Of a DNA stretch of 64,000 nt, positions 36,671 through 45,917 are shown in pieces. How positions within the stretch are numbered: the first letter of the stretch is position 1; each line of letters opens with the position of its first letter. Origin of the DNA: Rhodoferax sp. (lineage in GTDB: Bacteria; Pseudomonadota; Gammaproteobacteria; Burkholderiales; Burkholderiaceae_C). A model generated the notes under the pieces. That model saw only the letters and a list, made by a program, of their open reading frames with translations. It was not told where the DNA came from and did no database searches. The DNA lies in contig JARLJH010000041.1 in NCBI GenBank assembly GCA_031291305.1, positions 1 to 64,000 on the forward strand, in the 5' to 3' direction. Made by a program: the position numbers and the translations under genes.

Positions 36671-37585
36671 ATGAGTGCGCCTGTTACCAACTCACATCCG
36701 GTGTCAGCCCGCGCACCAGGCCGCAGTATCGCGGCCTGGTGGCAGGCGCTGCCTTTGACGACTGTTTTTGCGTTGTTCTTTCTGATCCCGCTGGCGCTGG
36801 TGCTGATGGTCAGCTTTTGGGACTACAACCAGTATGAAATGCTGCCCGGCTTCACGTTCAAGAATTACGTTGACGTCTTTGACGGTTGCTTTTCCAGTGG
36901 TGATATGTGTGTCACCTTCAAGACCTATTTGTCCACGCTGAAGTTCAGCGTGCTGGTCTGGTTTCTCACGCTGGTGATCGGCTTCACCGTGTCCTATTTT
37001 CTGGCCTTCCATGTCAAGTCCAGTGGCGTGCAGGTTGTGTTGTTTGTGTTGTGCACGATTCCGTTTTGGACCTCCAACGTCATCCGCATGATTGCCTGGG
37101 TTCCATTGCTGGGCCGCAATGGGCTGGTCAATGATGTGCTGGTGAAGCTGGGTGCTGTGAACCAACCGGTGGAGTGGCTGCTGTTTTCCAACTTCTCGGT
37201 GGTGCTGGCCTTTGTGCACCTGTTCACCACCTTCATGATCGTGCCCATCTTCAACTCCATGATGCGCATCGACCGCAGCCTGCTGGAAGCCGCTGCCGAC
37301 AGCGGCGCCACGGCTTGGCAGACGCTGTGGAACGTGATCGTGCCGCTGTGCCGAACCGGCATCATCATCGGCTCCATTTTTGTCATCACCATCGTGATGG
37401 GCGACTTCGTCACCATCGGCGTGATGGGTGGCCAGCAGATTGCCTCTGTCGGCAAAATCATCCAGGTGCAAACCTCTTACCTGCAGTTTCCGCTGGCCGC
37501 CGCCAATGCCGTCATTTTGCTGTCGGTGGTGCTGATGATCATCTGGGCGCTGACCCGCATGGTCGATATCCGGAAGGAGCTTTGA
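36671..37585 (+). CDS. ABC transporter permease 1 (PotB-like)
   Basis: 304 residues from the ATG at 36671, preceded by GAGGTGA (the frame also reads from a TTG two codons earlier). Six membrane helices are visible, with the EAA-loop motif EAAADSGATAWQTLWNVIVPLCRTGII. Partner of the second permease 2 nt downstream. The GDFVTIGVMGG helix is typical of PotB-type permeases. Confidence 0.88.
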   Translation: MSAPVTNSHPVSARAPGRSIAAWWQALPLTTVFALFFLIPLALVLMVSFWDYNQYEMLPGFTFKNYVDVFDGCFSSGDMCVTFKTYLSTLKFSVLVWFLTLVIGFTVSYFLAFHVKSSGVQVVLFVLCTIPFWTSNVIRMIAWVPLLGRNGLVNDVLVKLGAVNQPVEWLLFSNFSVVLAFVHLFTTFMIVPIFNSMMRIDRSLLEAAADSGATAWQTLWNVIVPLCRTGIIIGSIFVITIVMGDFVTIGVMGGQQIASVGKIIQVQTSYLQFPLAAANAVILLSVVLMIIWALTRMVDIRKEL

Positions 37586-37587
37586 CC

Positions 37588-38472
37588 ATGAAAGAAAAGC
37601 GCGCGCCCGGTTTTTGGCTGCTGGCAATTTTCTTTGCGGCCTATGTGCTATTCCTCTATGGCCCGATGCTGGTGATCGTGGTGCTGAGCTTTCAGGGCCC
37701 AGATGGTGGCTTGACATTCCCCATGCGCGGCTGGTCGCTGCACTGGTTCCAGAAATTGGCCGAAGGCCTGGGTTCGGTGGACATCGGAGCGGCGCTGTGG
37801 CGCTCGCTCGGTCTAGGCTTGACCGTGATGGCGCTGACCGTGGTGTTCTCGGTGCTGGCTGGCCTGGCTTTTCGTAAAAAGCTGACTGGCGGCAGTGTGT
37901 TGTTCTTTGTGGTGGTGGCCAGTCTGATCATGCCGTCCATCATTGTCTCGCTGGGCATTGGCCTGGAGTTCCGCTTGCTCGATACCGGCATCAAGAAGGT
38001 GCTGGAGACCTGGGGCATGCAAGGAACGCTGGATAACTACGGCACGGCTTTGGGCATCTACACCTCGGCACTCGGTGCCCACCTGAGCTGGACCCTGCCT
38101 TTTGGTCTGCTGATCATGTTTGCTATCTTCAACCGCTTCAACCCGGCCTATGAAGAGGCGGCGCGGGACTTGGGCGCCACGCCATGGCAAAGCTTCAGAC
38201 ACGTGGTGTTACCGCTGATTGCACCCTCGGTGGTGGGTATTGGCATGTTTGGCTTTACCCTGAGTTGGGACGAAATTGCCCGCACCTCGCAGGCCATTGG
38301 CGACGTGAATACCCTGCCGCTGGAACTGCAGGGGCTGACCACCACCGTCACCACGCCGTCCATTTATGCGCTGGGCACCGTCACGATGGTGGTGTCCTTT
38401 GTGGTCATGGGTCTGGCCGTCGGGCTGTCCAGTCTGTTGGCTCGGCGCCAGAAAGCACAACGTGTGTCATGA
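37588..38472 (+). CDS. ABC transporter permease 2 (PotC-like)
   Basis: 294 residues from the ATG at 37588, just after AAGGAGC. Six membrane helices and the EAA loop EEAARDLGATPWQSFRHVVLPLIAP. The frame is open far upstream in the previous gene, but that part is a shadow. It overlaps the GntR gene by ATGA. With the ATPase, binding protein and permease 1 it completes an importer. Confidence 0.9.
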   Translation: MKEKRAPGFWLLAIFFAAYVLFLYGPMLVIVVLSFQGPDGGLTFPMRGWSLHWFQKLAEGLGSVDIGAALWRSLGLGLTVMALTVVFSVLAGLAFRKKLTGGSVLFFVVVASLIMPSIIVSLGIGLEFRLLDTGIKKVLETWGMQGTLDNYGTALGIYTSALGAHLSWTLPFGLLIMFAIFNRFNPAYEEAARDLGATPWQSFRHVVLPLIAPSVVGIGMFGFTLSWDEIARTSQAIGDVNTLPLELQGLTTTVTTPSIYALGTVTMVVSFVVMGLAVGLSSLLARRQKAQRVS

Positions 38473-39188
38473 GTGAACCCATTGTTCTGACCGAGAACGA
38501 AATCTATGAGCGCATGGTGGCCACCATCCTGGACCACCGTCTGCCGCCCGGCACCAAGCTGATTGAAGACCGCCTTGCCACGGCTTTTGGCGTCTCGCGC
38601 ACGCGCATCCGCCCGGTGTTGGTGCGCCTGGCCAATGAGCAGATCGTCACCCTGACACCCAATCGCGGTGCCACCGTGGCGCAACCCACCGAGGCCGAGG
38701 CGCGTGAGGTATTTGAGGTGCGGCGAATGATTGAGTCGACATTGATCACCCGTTTTGTCACCAAGGCCAGCGCTGACGATATTGCGGTGCTGTCGCAATG
38801 CATCGCGCAGGAAGAAAAGGCGCGACAGGCCGGAGACATGCGCCGTGCCATTCGCTTGTCGGGCGACTTTCACCTGCACATCGCCAATACGGCCCAACAC
38901 CAGACGCTGGGGCGTATCCTGCGCGAGTTGGTATCGCGTACCTCGCTGATTCTGATGACCTACGGCACCAACGTCCATCCCCAGTACGACGCCAGTCGCT
39001 GTGGCTGCCAGGAACATCGCGCCCTGCTGGACGCCATCCGCCTGCGCGATGCCAGAGAAGCCGCCCGGTTGATGGGCGAGCATCTGGCGCAACTCGAATC
39101 ACAACTGCAGTTCAGCCAGGACGATGCCGATGTGCCCGATCTCCTGTCGCTGTTTGGCGCCGAATCCGCCAGCGCTACCGAACTTTGA
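38469..39188 (+). CDS. GntR-family regulator, FCD subfamily
   Basis: 239 residues. N-terminal winged helix (ILDHRLPPGTKLIEDRLATAFGVSRTRIRPVLVRLANEQIVTLTPNRGATVAQPT) followed by a helical FCD ligand-binding domain (about 95-225) with the metal-site His pattern HLHIA...QEHRALLDAI. Translationally coupled to the permease. It probably binds the TTGCATACA repeats at 34187-34217 and controls the divergent operons in response to the transported compound or a metabolite. Confidence 0.88.
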   Translation: MSEPIVLTENEIYERMVATILDHRLPPGTKLIEDRLATAFGVSRTRIRPVLVRLANEQIVTLTPNRGATVAQPTEAEAREVFEVRRMIESTLITRFVTKASADDIAVLSQCIAQEEKARQAGDMRRAIRLSGDFHLHIANTAQHQTLGRILRELVSRTSLILMTYGTNVHPQYDASRCGCQEHRALLDAIRLRDAREAARLMGEHLAQLESQLQFSQDDADVPDLLSLFGAESASATEL

Positions 39189-39941
39189 ATGATGCGCCGC
39201 CTGCTGCTGATCAACCCCAATACCTCGTCGACCATCACTGCGTTGCTGCAAACCCATGCGCAGGCAGCAGCCGGGCCGCAAGTGCAAGTGGTCACACGCA
39301 CGGCGCGCTTTGGCGCCCCCTACATTGCCTGCGAGGCCAGCTACACCGTGGCCGCCCACGCCACGCTGGATGCCTGGGCTGCCGCCATGGCACCGGGGCA
39401 AGACCGCATCGATGCCATCCTGATCGGCTGCTTTGGCGACCCCGGCTTGCTGGCCCTGCGCCAGGTGAGTCCAATCCCGGTGACCGGTCTAGCAGAAGCG
39501 TCGTTTATGGCGGCAGCCGCACTGGGCCGGTTTGCCATCGTTACCGGTGGTGAACGCTGGAAACCCATCCTCGAACGCCTGGCACACGGCCTGGGCTTTG
39601 GCGAGCAACTGGTCGGCATTCAGACGGTGACCGCCACCGGCGCCGAACTGGCCGCCGACCCACTGGCCGCGCAGGTGCTGCTTGCGCACGCCTGTAATGA
39701 GGCGGTGGCACGCTGGGGTGTGCAGTCGGTGATTCTCGGAGGCGCAGGTCTGGCGGGCATGGCCGCTGGCATTCAGCCGAAGGTGCCAGTTCCAGTGATC
39801 GACAGTGTGCTGGCTGGCGTCGCCCATGCGCTGCGCCAGGCGCCAGCGCAAACGCTGCAGGCATCCAAGCGGTTTGATTTCGCCTGGAGCGGGGTATCCG
39901 CAGAGTTGGCGGCTACGGGGCTCTGTTCCTGCCCCGACTAA
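39189..39941 (+). CDS. Asp/Glu/hydantoin racemase-family protein lacking one catalytic Cys
   Basis: 250 residues, directly abutting the GntR stop. The fold matches hydantoin/allantoin racemase (LLLINPNTSSTITALLQTHA; RTARFGAPYIACEASY; ILIGCFGDPGLLALRQ). The first catalytic Cys (GCFGDPG, near residue 79) is present. The second, usually in LGCAGMA, is Gly here (ILGGAGLAGMA near residue 179). Racemases need two thiols, while arylmalonate decarboxylase-like members use one. So this may be a racemase with altered chemistry, a decarboxylase or an isomerase. The neighbourhood suggests a ureide or cyclic-amide substrate. Confidence 0.82.
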   Translation: MMRRLLLINPNTSSTITALLQTHAQAAAGPQVQVVTRTARFGAPYIACEASYTVAAHATLDAWAAAMAPGQDRIDAILIGCFGDPGLLALRQVSPIPVTGLAEASFMAAAALGRFAIVTGGERWKPILERLAHGLGFGEQLVGIQTVTATGAELAADPLAAQVLLAHACNEAVARWGVQSVILGGAGLAGMAAGIQPKVPVPVIDSVLAGVAHALRQAPAQTLQASKRFDFAWSGVSAELAATGLCSCPD

Positions 39942-40010
39942 AACGAAAATCACAGTGAGGTTGAGCTCGCGATGCATGAGAATGCTGCGCTTTCCTCCAG
40001 ACTGGGCGGA

Positions 40011-40919
40011 CTAATTCACCGTAAGCTTGGTCGTCAACAAATCAGCGATTAGACGTCGAAGCCACCGTGAACCCGGATCGTTATGGAACCGTTCGTGCCA
40101 GTGCTGTTTAACGGCATATTGCGATGACGGGAAAGGCACGGGGAAGGTTTTCACCGCAGCTCGTCCCTGCAATACTACCCCTAAGCGCTCAGGAATAGTG
40201 ATGATTAAATCGGTGTGCTCTACCACCAAAGCAGCACCAATAAAGTTGGGAATTTTCAGTGCGATCCGTCGCTTCATACCCTGACGGTCAAGCTCTTGAT
40301 CAATCAACAGTGGCGCCGCCCCGGATGACGTGATAACCGCGTGGTCTTCCGATTCAAACAGTTCCCGCGTCAACTTGCTCCGGATACGCGGATGGTTCGC
40401 ACTGACCATACAGACGAAGCTTTGGTTGAAAAGCAGGGTTTGGTAAAAACCTGCCTCCAACTGGGGCATATAGCCCATTGCCAAATCTGCCTCTCCGCTC
40501 TCCAACAATCGGGCAATGTCCTGGGACACGGGAAAGATTTCAAAACGAACGCCTGGCGCGCTCACACGCAACGTTTCCCACAATTTGGGAAACAAAACCA
40601 ACTGGCTAATGTCAGTCATGCAAATGCGAAAGATGCGCTGCGAACTGGCTGGATCGAAATCATGATGGTGGCCCATGACAAGATCAAGCGCTTCCATGGC
40701 CTGACGCACGGGTTGTATCAGCCCTTCGCTAAAGGGAGTGGGCTCCATACCGACCGAGGTACGCACAAATAGCTGGTCACCAAAGTTGTGACGCAGTTTG
40801 GAAAGCGCCACGCTAACTGCGGGTTGCCCCAGGTCCAGGGCGGCAGCAGCGGCGGTCACGCTGCGGGTTTTGTAAATCTCTTCAAACACCGCCAGCAGAC
40901 GAATGTCGATGGTATTCAT
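40011..40919 (-). CDS. mhbR: LysR-type regulator of the 3-hydroxybenzoate/gentisate operon
   Basis: 302 residues from the ATG at 40919, which is spaced by CAACG from GGAGG (an in-frame ATG at 40931 overlaps the ribosome site). The N-terminal winged helix (LLAVFEEIYKTRSVTAAAAALDLGQPAVSVALSKLRHNFGDQLFVRT) is followed by a LysR substrate-binding domain. It is divergent from the catabolic operon, the standard LysR arrangement, so it should activate it with an aromatic inducer such as 3-hydroxybenzoate or gentisate. The symbol is by analogy to Klebsiella mhbR. Confidence 0.85.
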   Translation of the reverse strand: MNTIDIRLLAVFEEIYKTRSVTAAAAALDLGQPAVSVALSKLRHNFGDQLFVRTSVGMEPTPFSEGLIQPVRQAMEALDLVMGHHHDFDPASSQRIFRICMTDISQLVLFPKLWETLRVSAPGVRFEIFPVSQDIARLLESGEADLAMGYMPQLEAGFYQTLLFNQSFVCMVSANHPRIRSKLTRELFESEDHAVITSSGAAPLLIDQELDRQGMKRRIALKIPNFIGAALVVEHTDLIITIPERLGVVLQGRAAVKTFPVPFPSSQYAVKQHWHERFHNDPGSRWLRRLIADLLTTKLTVN

Positions 40920-40934
40920 CGTTGCCTCCATTAT

Positions 40935-40946
40935 TCGAATTTTCGA
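40935..40946 (+). promoter_or_regulatory. Candidate LysR binding site (TCGAA-TT-TTCGA)
   Basis: A 12-bp near-palindrome lies 15-27 bp upstream of the LysR ATG in the divergent promoter region before the gentisate dioxygenase gene. It does not show the exact T-N11-A LysR pattern, so the assignment is weak. Confidence 0.3.
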
Positions 40947-41040
40947 TAGTTGGTATTAAAGCAGATGCATTTACAGCATGTGATGCCGATCCTACGATCC
41001 GTCCGCACCACCCAACACCCCCCAATGGAGACAAAAATAT

Positions 41041-42078
41041 ATGCAAGAACTTGGCCGCCTAGAAGACCTGCCCGAAGATTACCGGGCTGAGCTGACTGCA
41101 CAAAACCTGGTGCCTCTATGGCCCAGCCTACGTACCGTGCTGCCACCGGTGAAACCCGCCATCAAAACACAGCCCATCTGCTGGCCTTACCAGGCGATGC
41201 GCCCACTGTTGCTCAAGGCGGGCGATCTGACCCCCATCGAAAAAGCCGAGCGTCGCGTGTTGGTGCTGGCCAACCCTGGCCACGGCCTGGAGAAGATGCA
41301 GGCTAGTTCAACCATCTATCTGGGCATGCAATTGCTGCTGCCTGGCGAGTGGGCACCAGCACACCGTCATACGCCCAACGCTGTACGCATGATTGTTGAA
41401 GGTTCAGGTGCTTATACCACCGTAGGTGGCGAGAAGTGTCTGATGGAACGCGGCGATCTGATACTGACGCCCACAGGCTTGTGGCACGAGCATGGTCACG
41501 ATGGCGACAAGCCCGTCGTATGGCTGGATGTGCTGGACCTGCCCATGATTTATTACATGGAAGCATCCTACGTGGCAGAAGGCCAGGCACAGACGGTCAC
41601 CGACGAATTCACTGATCAGGCTTACCTGCGTGGCGGAGTCGTTCCGTCGCCAGTGTTTGTTCGCTCAGAACAAAACTTTCCGATGCTGCGCTATCCATGG
41701 TTGGAGGTACGCACCGCACTTGAAATCCTCGCTCGTGTGCAACCAGACATGGAGGCCGTTCAGGTCACTTACATCAACCCCGAAACCGGTGCCGACAGCC
41801 TAAAGATTCTCGGCCTGTCAGCTTTGATGCTGCGCCCTGGCGAAACCCTGTCCCTGCCGACGCGTTCCACCGCCATGGTGTTTCACCAGATCGAAGGCAG
41901 CGCCTGTGTCAGCCTGCAAGGGCACCAGTTCAATCTGAGTGAGGCTGACACCTGCTGTGTGCCGGGCTACACCCCGATCACCTTGAAGAACCAGTCGGCT
42001 GATCAGCCTGCTTTTGTCTTTATCGCTGACGATGCCCCTTTGCAAAAGAAGCTTGGCGTTTACGAAGTCCGATCCTGA
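41041..42078 (+). CDS. mhbD: Gentisate 1,2-dioxygenase
   Basis: 345 residues, bicupin. The N-terminal cupin carries metal-binding His residues in PAHRHTPNAVRMIVEG and a LWHEHGHDG motif; the C-terminal cupin is weaker. It opens gentisate between C1 and C2 to maleylpyruvate using Fe(II) and O2. First gene of the operon after a divergent LysR gene. The ATG follows a GGAGAC-type ribosome site. Confidence 0.93.
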   Translation: MQELGRLEDLPEDYRAELTAQNLVPLWPSLRTVLPPVKPAIKTQPICWPYQAMRPLLLKAGDLTPIEKAERRVLVLANPGHGLEKMQASSTIYLGMQLLLPGEWAPAHRHTPNAVRMIVEGSGAYTTVGGEKCLMERGDLILTPTGLWHEHGHDGDKPVVWLDVLDLPMIYYMEASYVAEGQAQTVTDEFTDQAYLRGGVVPSPVFVRSEQNFPMLRYPWLEVRTALEILARVQPDMEAVQVTYINPETGADSLKILGLSALMLRPGETLSLPTRSTAMVFHQIEGSACVSLQGHQFNLSEADTCCVPGYTPITLKNQSADQPAFVFIADDAPLQKKLGVYEVRS

Positions 42079-42106
42079 TTCCTTTACCCATAACAACAGA
42101 CACCCC

Positions 42107-42817
42107 ATGACCAACTCCAACTACCTCTGGGCGCCAGCGCCGACCCCTTCACTGCCAGTGCGAGACCAAGGTGTCCGCTTCCCAGTCAACCGCATATTTT
42201 GTGTTGGTCGTAACTACCACGCTCATGCGGTAGAGATGGGCCGCCCTGTGGACAAGAGCACCGTTCGACCGTTCTATTTCACCAAAGCTGCCTCCACGTT
42301 GGTGGAGTCAGGCGCCACTGTGCCCTACCCTGCAGGCACCAGCAACTACCACTTTGAGATGGAACTGGTCGTCGCCATCGGTGCGCCCGGTTTTCGCGTG
42401 ACCGCAGCTGAGGCAGCTCGCATGATTTATGGCTATGCGGCCGGTTTGGACATGACTCGTCGTGACCTGCAACTTGTTGCCCGCGATCAAGGTCGTCCGT
42501 GGGACCTCGGCAAGGACTTCGAGCATTCGGCAGTATGTACTGAGATCGTGCCCCAAGGCGCACTGGGCGTGTTGGGGGCAGGTGCCATCAATCTGCAAGT
42601 CAATGGCCAAACCAAGCAAAGCAGTGACCTGAGCCAACTGATATGGAACATCTCCGAGTTGTTGGTTGACCTCTCACAGTTTTATCACCTGCAACCTGGC
42701 GATCTGATCTACACCGGCACCCCCGAAGGCGTCGGCGCGGTGGTCACTGGCGACGTTATCACCGGCCACATCGACAACGTCGGCGATGTTCATCTGACGA
42801 TTGGCGCCGCTGATTAA
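42107..42817 (+). CDS. mhbH: Fumarylpyruvate hydrolase (FAH family)
   Basis: 236 residues from the ATG at 42107 (the frame opens earlier inside the dioxygenase gene). It has the FAH-fold pattern RIFCVGRNYHAHAVEMGR, metal-site acids in NYHFEMELVVAIG, GYAAGLDMTRRDLQ and the YTGTPEGVGAV terminal block. It cleaves fumarylpyruvate to fumarate and pyruvate, the last pathway step. The order mhbD-mhbH matches other gentisate loci. Confidence 0.92.
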   Translation: MTNSNYLWAPAPTPSLPVRDQGVRFPVNRIFCVGRNYHAHAVEMGRPVDKSTVRPFYFTKAASTLVESGATVPYPAGTSNYHFEMELVVAIGAPGFRVTAAEAARMIYGYAAGLDMTRRDLQLVARDQGRPWDLGKDFEHSAVCTEIVPQGALGVLGAGAINLQVNGQTKQSSDLSQLIWNISELLVDLSQFYHLQPGDLIYTGTPEGVGAVVTGDVITGHIDNVGDVHLTIGAAD

Positions 42818-42842
42818 ACATATTCCAATTCAGGAGACAAAT

Positions 42843-44036
42843 ATGACACAACAACTTCCCGTTCTTGTCGCCGGTGGCGGTATTGGGGGTCTGGCTGCGG
42901 CCCTGTCGCTGGTGCGCCAGGGTTTTCATGTCCAGGTGCTTGAACAGGCCGATCACATCGGTGAAATCGGCGCTGGCATCCAGCTTGGCCCCAACGCTTT
43001 TCATGCCTTTGACGCGCTGGGCGTCGGCGACAAAGCACGCAATCGCTCGGTTTTCACCGACTACATGGTGATGCACGATGCGCTGGACGAATATCAGGTT
43101 GGCAAAATCCCCACTGGGGAAGCATTTCGCGCGCGCTTTGGCAACCCCTATGCGGTGATTCACCGCGTCGATATTCATACCTCACTGCTTGAAGGCGCGC
43201 AGGAATCCGGCAAGGTGGAGTTTGTCACCTCAGCCCGGGTCGAACGCGTGGAGCAGGATGCCCTCGGCGTCACCGTGCACTGTGCCAACGGTCAGAGTTA
43301 CAAAGGACAGGCGCTGATTGGCGCCGATGGTGGCAAGTCAGTGGTACGTACACAATATGTGAACGATCCACCACGCGTCACCGGTCATGTTGTTTATCGG
43401 GCGGTCGTCGAAAAACAGGACTTTCCGGAAAACCTGCGTTGGAACGCTGCGAGTATCTGGGTTGGCCCGAATTGCCATCTGGTGCATTACCCCTTACGCG
43501 GCGGCGAGCAATACAACGTGGTGGTGACTTTTCACAGTCGCGGCAAGGAAGAATGGGGTGTGACCGAAGGTAGCAAGGAAGAAGTGCAAAGCTATTTCCA
43601 GGGCATCTGCCCCAAGGCGCGCCAGTTGATCGACCTGCCGAAAAGCTGGAAGCGCTGGGCCACAGCCGACCGCGAACCCATCGACACATGGGTATTTGGT
43701 CTGGCCGCCATCCTCGGTGACGCCGCACACCCGACCACGCAATACATGGCACAAGGGGCCTGCATGGCACTGGAAGATGCGGTGACGCTAGGCGAAGCGC
43801 TACGCGTCAACAACAACGACTGGAGCAAAGCACTGGCCCTGTACCAGCGCTCTCGCGTGACACGCACCGCGCGCATCGTGCTGTCGGGCCGTGAAATGGG
43901 CCGCCTGTACCACGCCAAAGGCGTTGAACGCCTGGTGCGCAACAGTTTGTGGAAAGGCCGCACGCCAGAGCGCTTTTATGACGCGATGGAGTGGCTGTAT
44001 AGCTGGAACGTGGGCAATTGTCTGGCCACGGACTAA
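42843..44036 (+). CDS. mhbM: 3-hydroxybenzoate 6-monooxygenase (FAD)
   Basis: 397 residues from the ATG at 42843, after CAGGAGAC. Flavoprotein aromatic hydroxylase: Rossmann GGGIGG at 11-16, GADGGKSVVR (DG motif) and GDAAHPTTQYMAQGACMALEDA (GD motif). It resembles 3-hydroxybenzoate 6-hydroxylases, which make gentisate. Salicylate 5-hydroxylases are multicomponent, so 3-hydroxybenzoate is the likely substrate. It feeds the ring-cleavage dioxygenase upstream. Confidence 0.9.
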   Translation: MTQQLPVLVAGGGIGGLAAALSLVRQGFHVQVLEQADHIGEIGAGIQLGPNAFHAFDALGVGDKARNRSVFTDYMVMHDALDEYQVGKIPTGEAFRARFGNPYAVIHRVDIHTSLLEGAQESGKVEFVTSARVERVEQDALGVTVHCANGQSYKGQALIGADGGKSVVRTQYVNDPPRVTGHVVYRAVVEKQDFPENLRWNAASIWVGPNCHLVHYPLRGGEQYNVVVTFHSRGKEEWGVTEGSKEEVQSYFQGICPKARQLIDLPKSWKRWATADREPIDTWVFGLAAILGDAAHPTTQYMAQGACMALEDAVTLGEALRVNNNDWSKALALYQRSRVTRTARIVLSGREMGRLYHAKGVERLVRNSLWKGRTPERFYDAMEWLYSWNVGNCLATD

Positions 44037-44039
44037 GCC

Positions 44040-44681
44040 ATGCTGCAACTGCATAACTTCTTTCGCAGTGGCACCTCGCACCGGCTGCGCATTGCCCTAA
44101 ATCTGAAGGGCTTACCCTACGACTACATCGCCGTTCATCTGGGTAAAGAGCAACATCTGGGTGCCAGTTTCAAGGCACTCAACCCGCAGGGCTTGGTGCC
44201 AGTATTGGTGGATGGAGACACTACGCTGACACAGTCGCCAGCCATCATCGAGTGGCTGGAGGAGTGCTACCCCACACCGGCACTGTTGCCCATAGATCCA
44301 GTGGATCGGGCGCGAGTGCGGGCGCTGGCCGCTGTCGTGGGCTGCGATATTCACCCCATCAACAACCGTCGCGTTTTAGAGTACTTGCGCAAGACCCTGG
44401 ACTGTGATGAAAGCGCCGTGCTTGCCTGGTGCGCAACCTGGATAACCACCGGCTTTGACGCACTCGAAACCCTGCTGGCGAAAGACACCCGTCGCTGCGA
44501 TTTCTGCTTTGGCGCCACCCCCACATTTGCGGATATTTATCTCATCCCACAGGTGGAAAGTGCACGGCGCTTCAAGGTCGATCTCGCACCTTATCCTCAC
44601 ATCGAGGCCATCGACCGCGCCTGCGCCACGTTACCAGCCTTCCAACGAGCAGCACCGGCGGTTCAGCCGGACGCCGCGTAA
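44040..44681 (+). CDS. mhbI: Maleylpyruvate isomerase (GST-zeta type)
   Basis: 213 residues. Glutathione-S-transferase zeta fold with the conserved start LHNFFRSGTSHRLRIALNLKGLPYDY (active-site Ser region SGTSHR), NPQGLVPVLVDG and QSPAIIEWLEE. It isomerises maleylpyruvate to fumarylpyruvate with glutathione as cofactor. It lies 3 nt after the hydroxylase stop, completing the pathway, and is followed by the ABC importer genes. Confidence 0.92.
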   Translation: MLQLHNFFRSGTSHRLRIALNLKGLPYDYIAVHLGKEQHLGASFKALNPQGLVPVLVDGDTTLTQSPAIIEWLEECYPTPALLPIDPVDRARVRALAAVVGCDIHPINNRRVLEYLRKTLDCDESAVLAWCATWITTGFDALETLLAKDTRRCDFCFGATPTFADIYLIPQVESARRFKVDLAPYPHIEAIDRACATLPAFQRAAPAVQPDAA

Positions 44682-44707
44682 TTCAGCAAATTCATAGGAG
44701 ACAAACC

Positions 44708-45883
44708 ATGACAATATCAAAATATCCAGTCAAATTCGCCGCCCTGTTGGGAGCCTGTGCACTCAGCTTTGCAGCCCACGCCGTCGAACCTCTCAAAGTT
44801 GGTCTAGTGTTACCCATGTCGGGCCCATTTGCTGCCTATGGAAAGCAGATCGAGCACGGCGTACGCCTGTACTTGGCGCAATCGGGTGACACGTTTTCGG
44901 GTCGCAAGGTCGAACTCATCATCAAAGACGATACCGGTGTGGCACCTGAAATCAGCAAGCGTGCCGCACAGGAGTTGGTGGTTCAGGACAAGGTCGATAT
45001 CCTGGGTGGTTTCGGTTTGACTCCCTCGGCCTTCGCTGCCGCGAATGTGGCGACCCAGTCCAAGACGCCGATGATTGTGATGAACGCTGCAACCTCCAGC
45101 ATCACCACCAAGTCGAACTACATCCTGCGCGTCTCTCACACTCTGCCGCAAATCACCGCCCCAATTGCCAGCTGGGCTGCCAAGAACGGCATCAAGAAGG
45201 TCTACACACTGGTTGCCGACTTTGGCCCCGGACAGGATGCACAGGCACAGTTCAAAAAAACCTTCACCGCTGCTGGTGGACAAATCGTCGGCGAAGTGAG
45301 TACACCGGTGAAGAACCCGGACTTCGCACCCTTTCTTCAAAGAATCAAGGACGCCAAGCCTGAAGCAGTATTTCTGTTTGTTCCACCCGGCGAACAAACC
45401 ATTGCATTCATGAAAGGCTTTGCGGAAAGGGACATGGCCAAGGCAGGTATTCGCATCATCGCCACCGGTGACCTGACCGAAGAAGATGTGCTCGACGGCG
45501 TGGGAGACAACGCTCTGGGCATCGTCAACTCGCTGCAGTATTCGGAAGTGCATGACTCGCCAGAGAACAAAGCCTATGTGCAGGCTTACTACAAAGCGTA
45601 TCCAAAGGACCGGCCCAACTATATGTCAGTGAGCGGCTTTGATGGCATGCAGCTGATTGCCAAGACGCTGGAAAAGACAGGTGGCGACGCCACTGGCGAC
45701 AAGTTCATGGCGGCGGCAAAAGGGATGGCCTGGACAAGCCCACGCGGGCCCATCAGCATCGACCCGCTGACACGCGACATCGTGCAAACTATTTACATCC
45801 GCAAGGTGGAAAAGGTAGCGGGCAAACTGCAGAATGTTGAATTCGAGCAGGTTGCCAACGTGCGTGACCCGGGCAAGCCATAA
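44708..45883 (+). CDS. Branched-chain-amino-acid-type ABC binding protein (aromatic acid uptake?)
   Basis: 391 residues. A signal peptide ends SFAAHA near residue 25. The mature part is a Peripla_BP_6/LivJ fold (LKVGLVLPMSGPFAAYGKQIEHGVRLYLAQSGDTFSGRKVELIIKDDTG). The TAGGAG ribosome site gives strong initiation. Such proteins also bind aromatic acids; its place in the 3-hydroxybenzoate operon supports that role. Confidence 0.88.
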   Translation: MTISKYPVKFAALLGACALSFAAHAVEPLKVGLVLPMSGPFAAYGKQIEHGVRLYLAQSGDTFSGRKVELIIKDDTGVAPEISKRAAQELVVQDKVDILGGFGLTPSAFAAANVATQSKTPMIVMNAATSSITTKSNYILRVSHTLPQITAPIASWAAKNGIKKVYTLVADFGPGQDAQAQFKKTFTAAGGQIVGEVSTPVKNPDFAPFLQRIKDAKPEAVFLFVPPGEQTIAFMKGFAERDMAKAGIRIIATGDLTEEDVLDGVGDNALGIVNSLQYSEVHDSPENKAYVQAYYKAYPKDRPNYMSVSGFDGMQLIAKTLEKTGGDATGDKFMAAAKGMAWTSPRGPISIDPLTRDIVQTIYIRKVEKVAGKLQNVEFEQVANVRDPGKP

Positions 45884-45917
45884 GCGCGCTTGATCATTCT
45901 CGACATAGGCGATCAAC

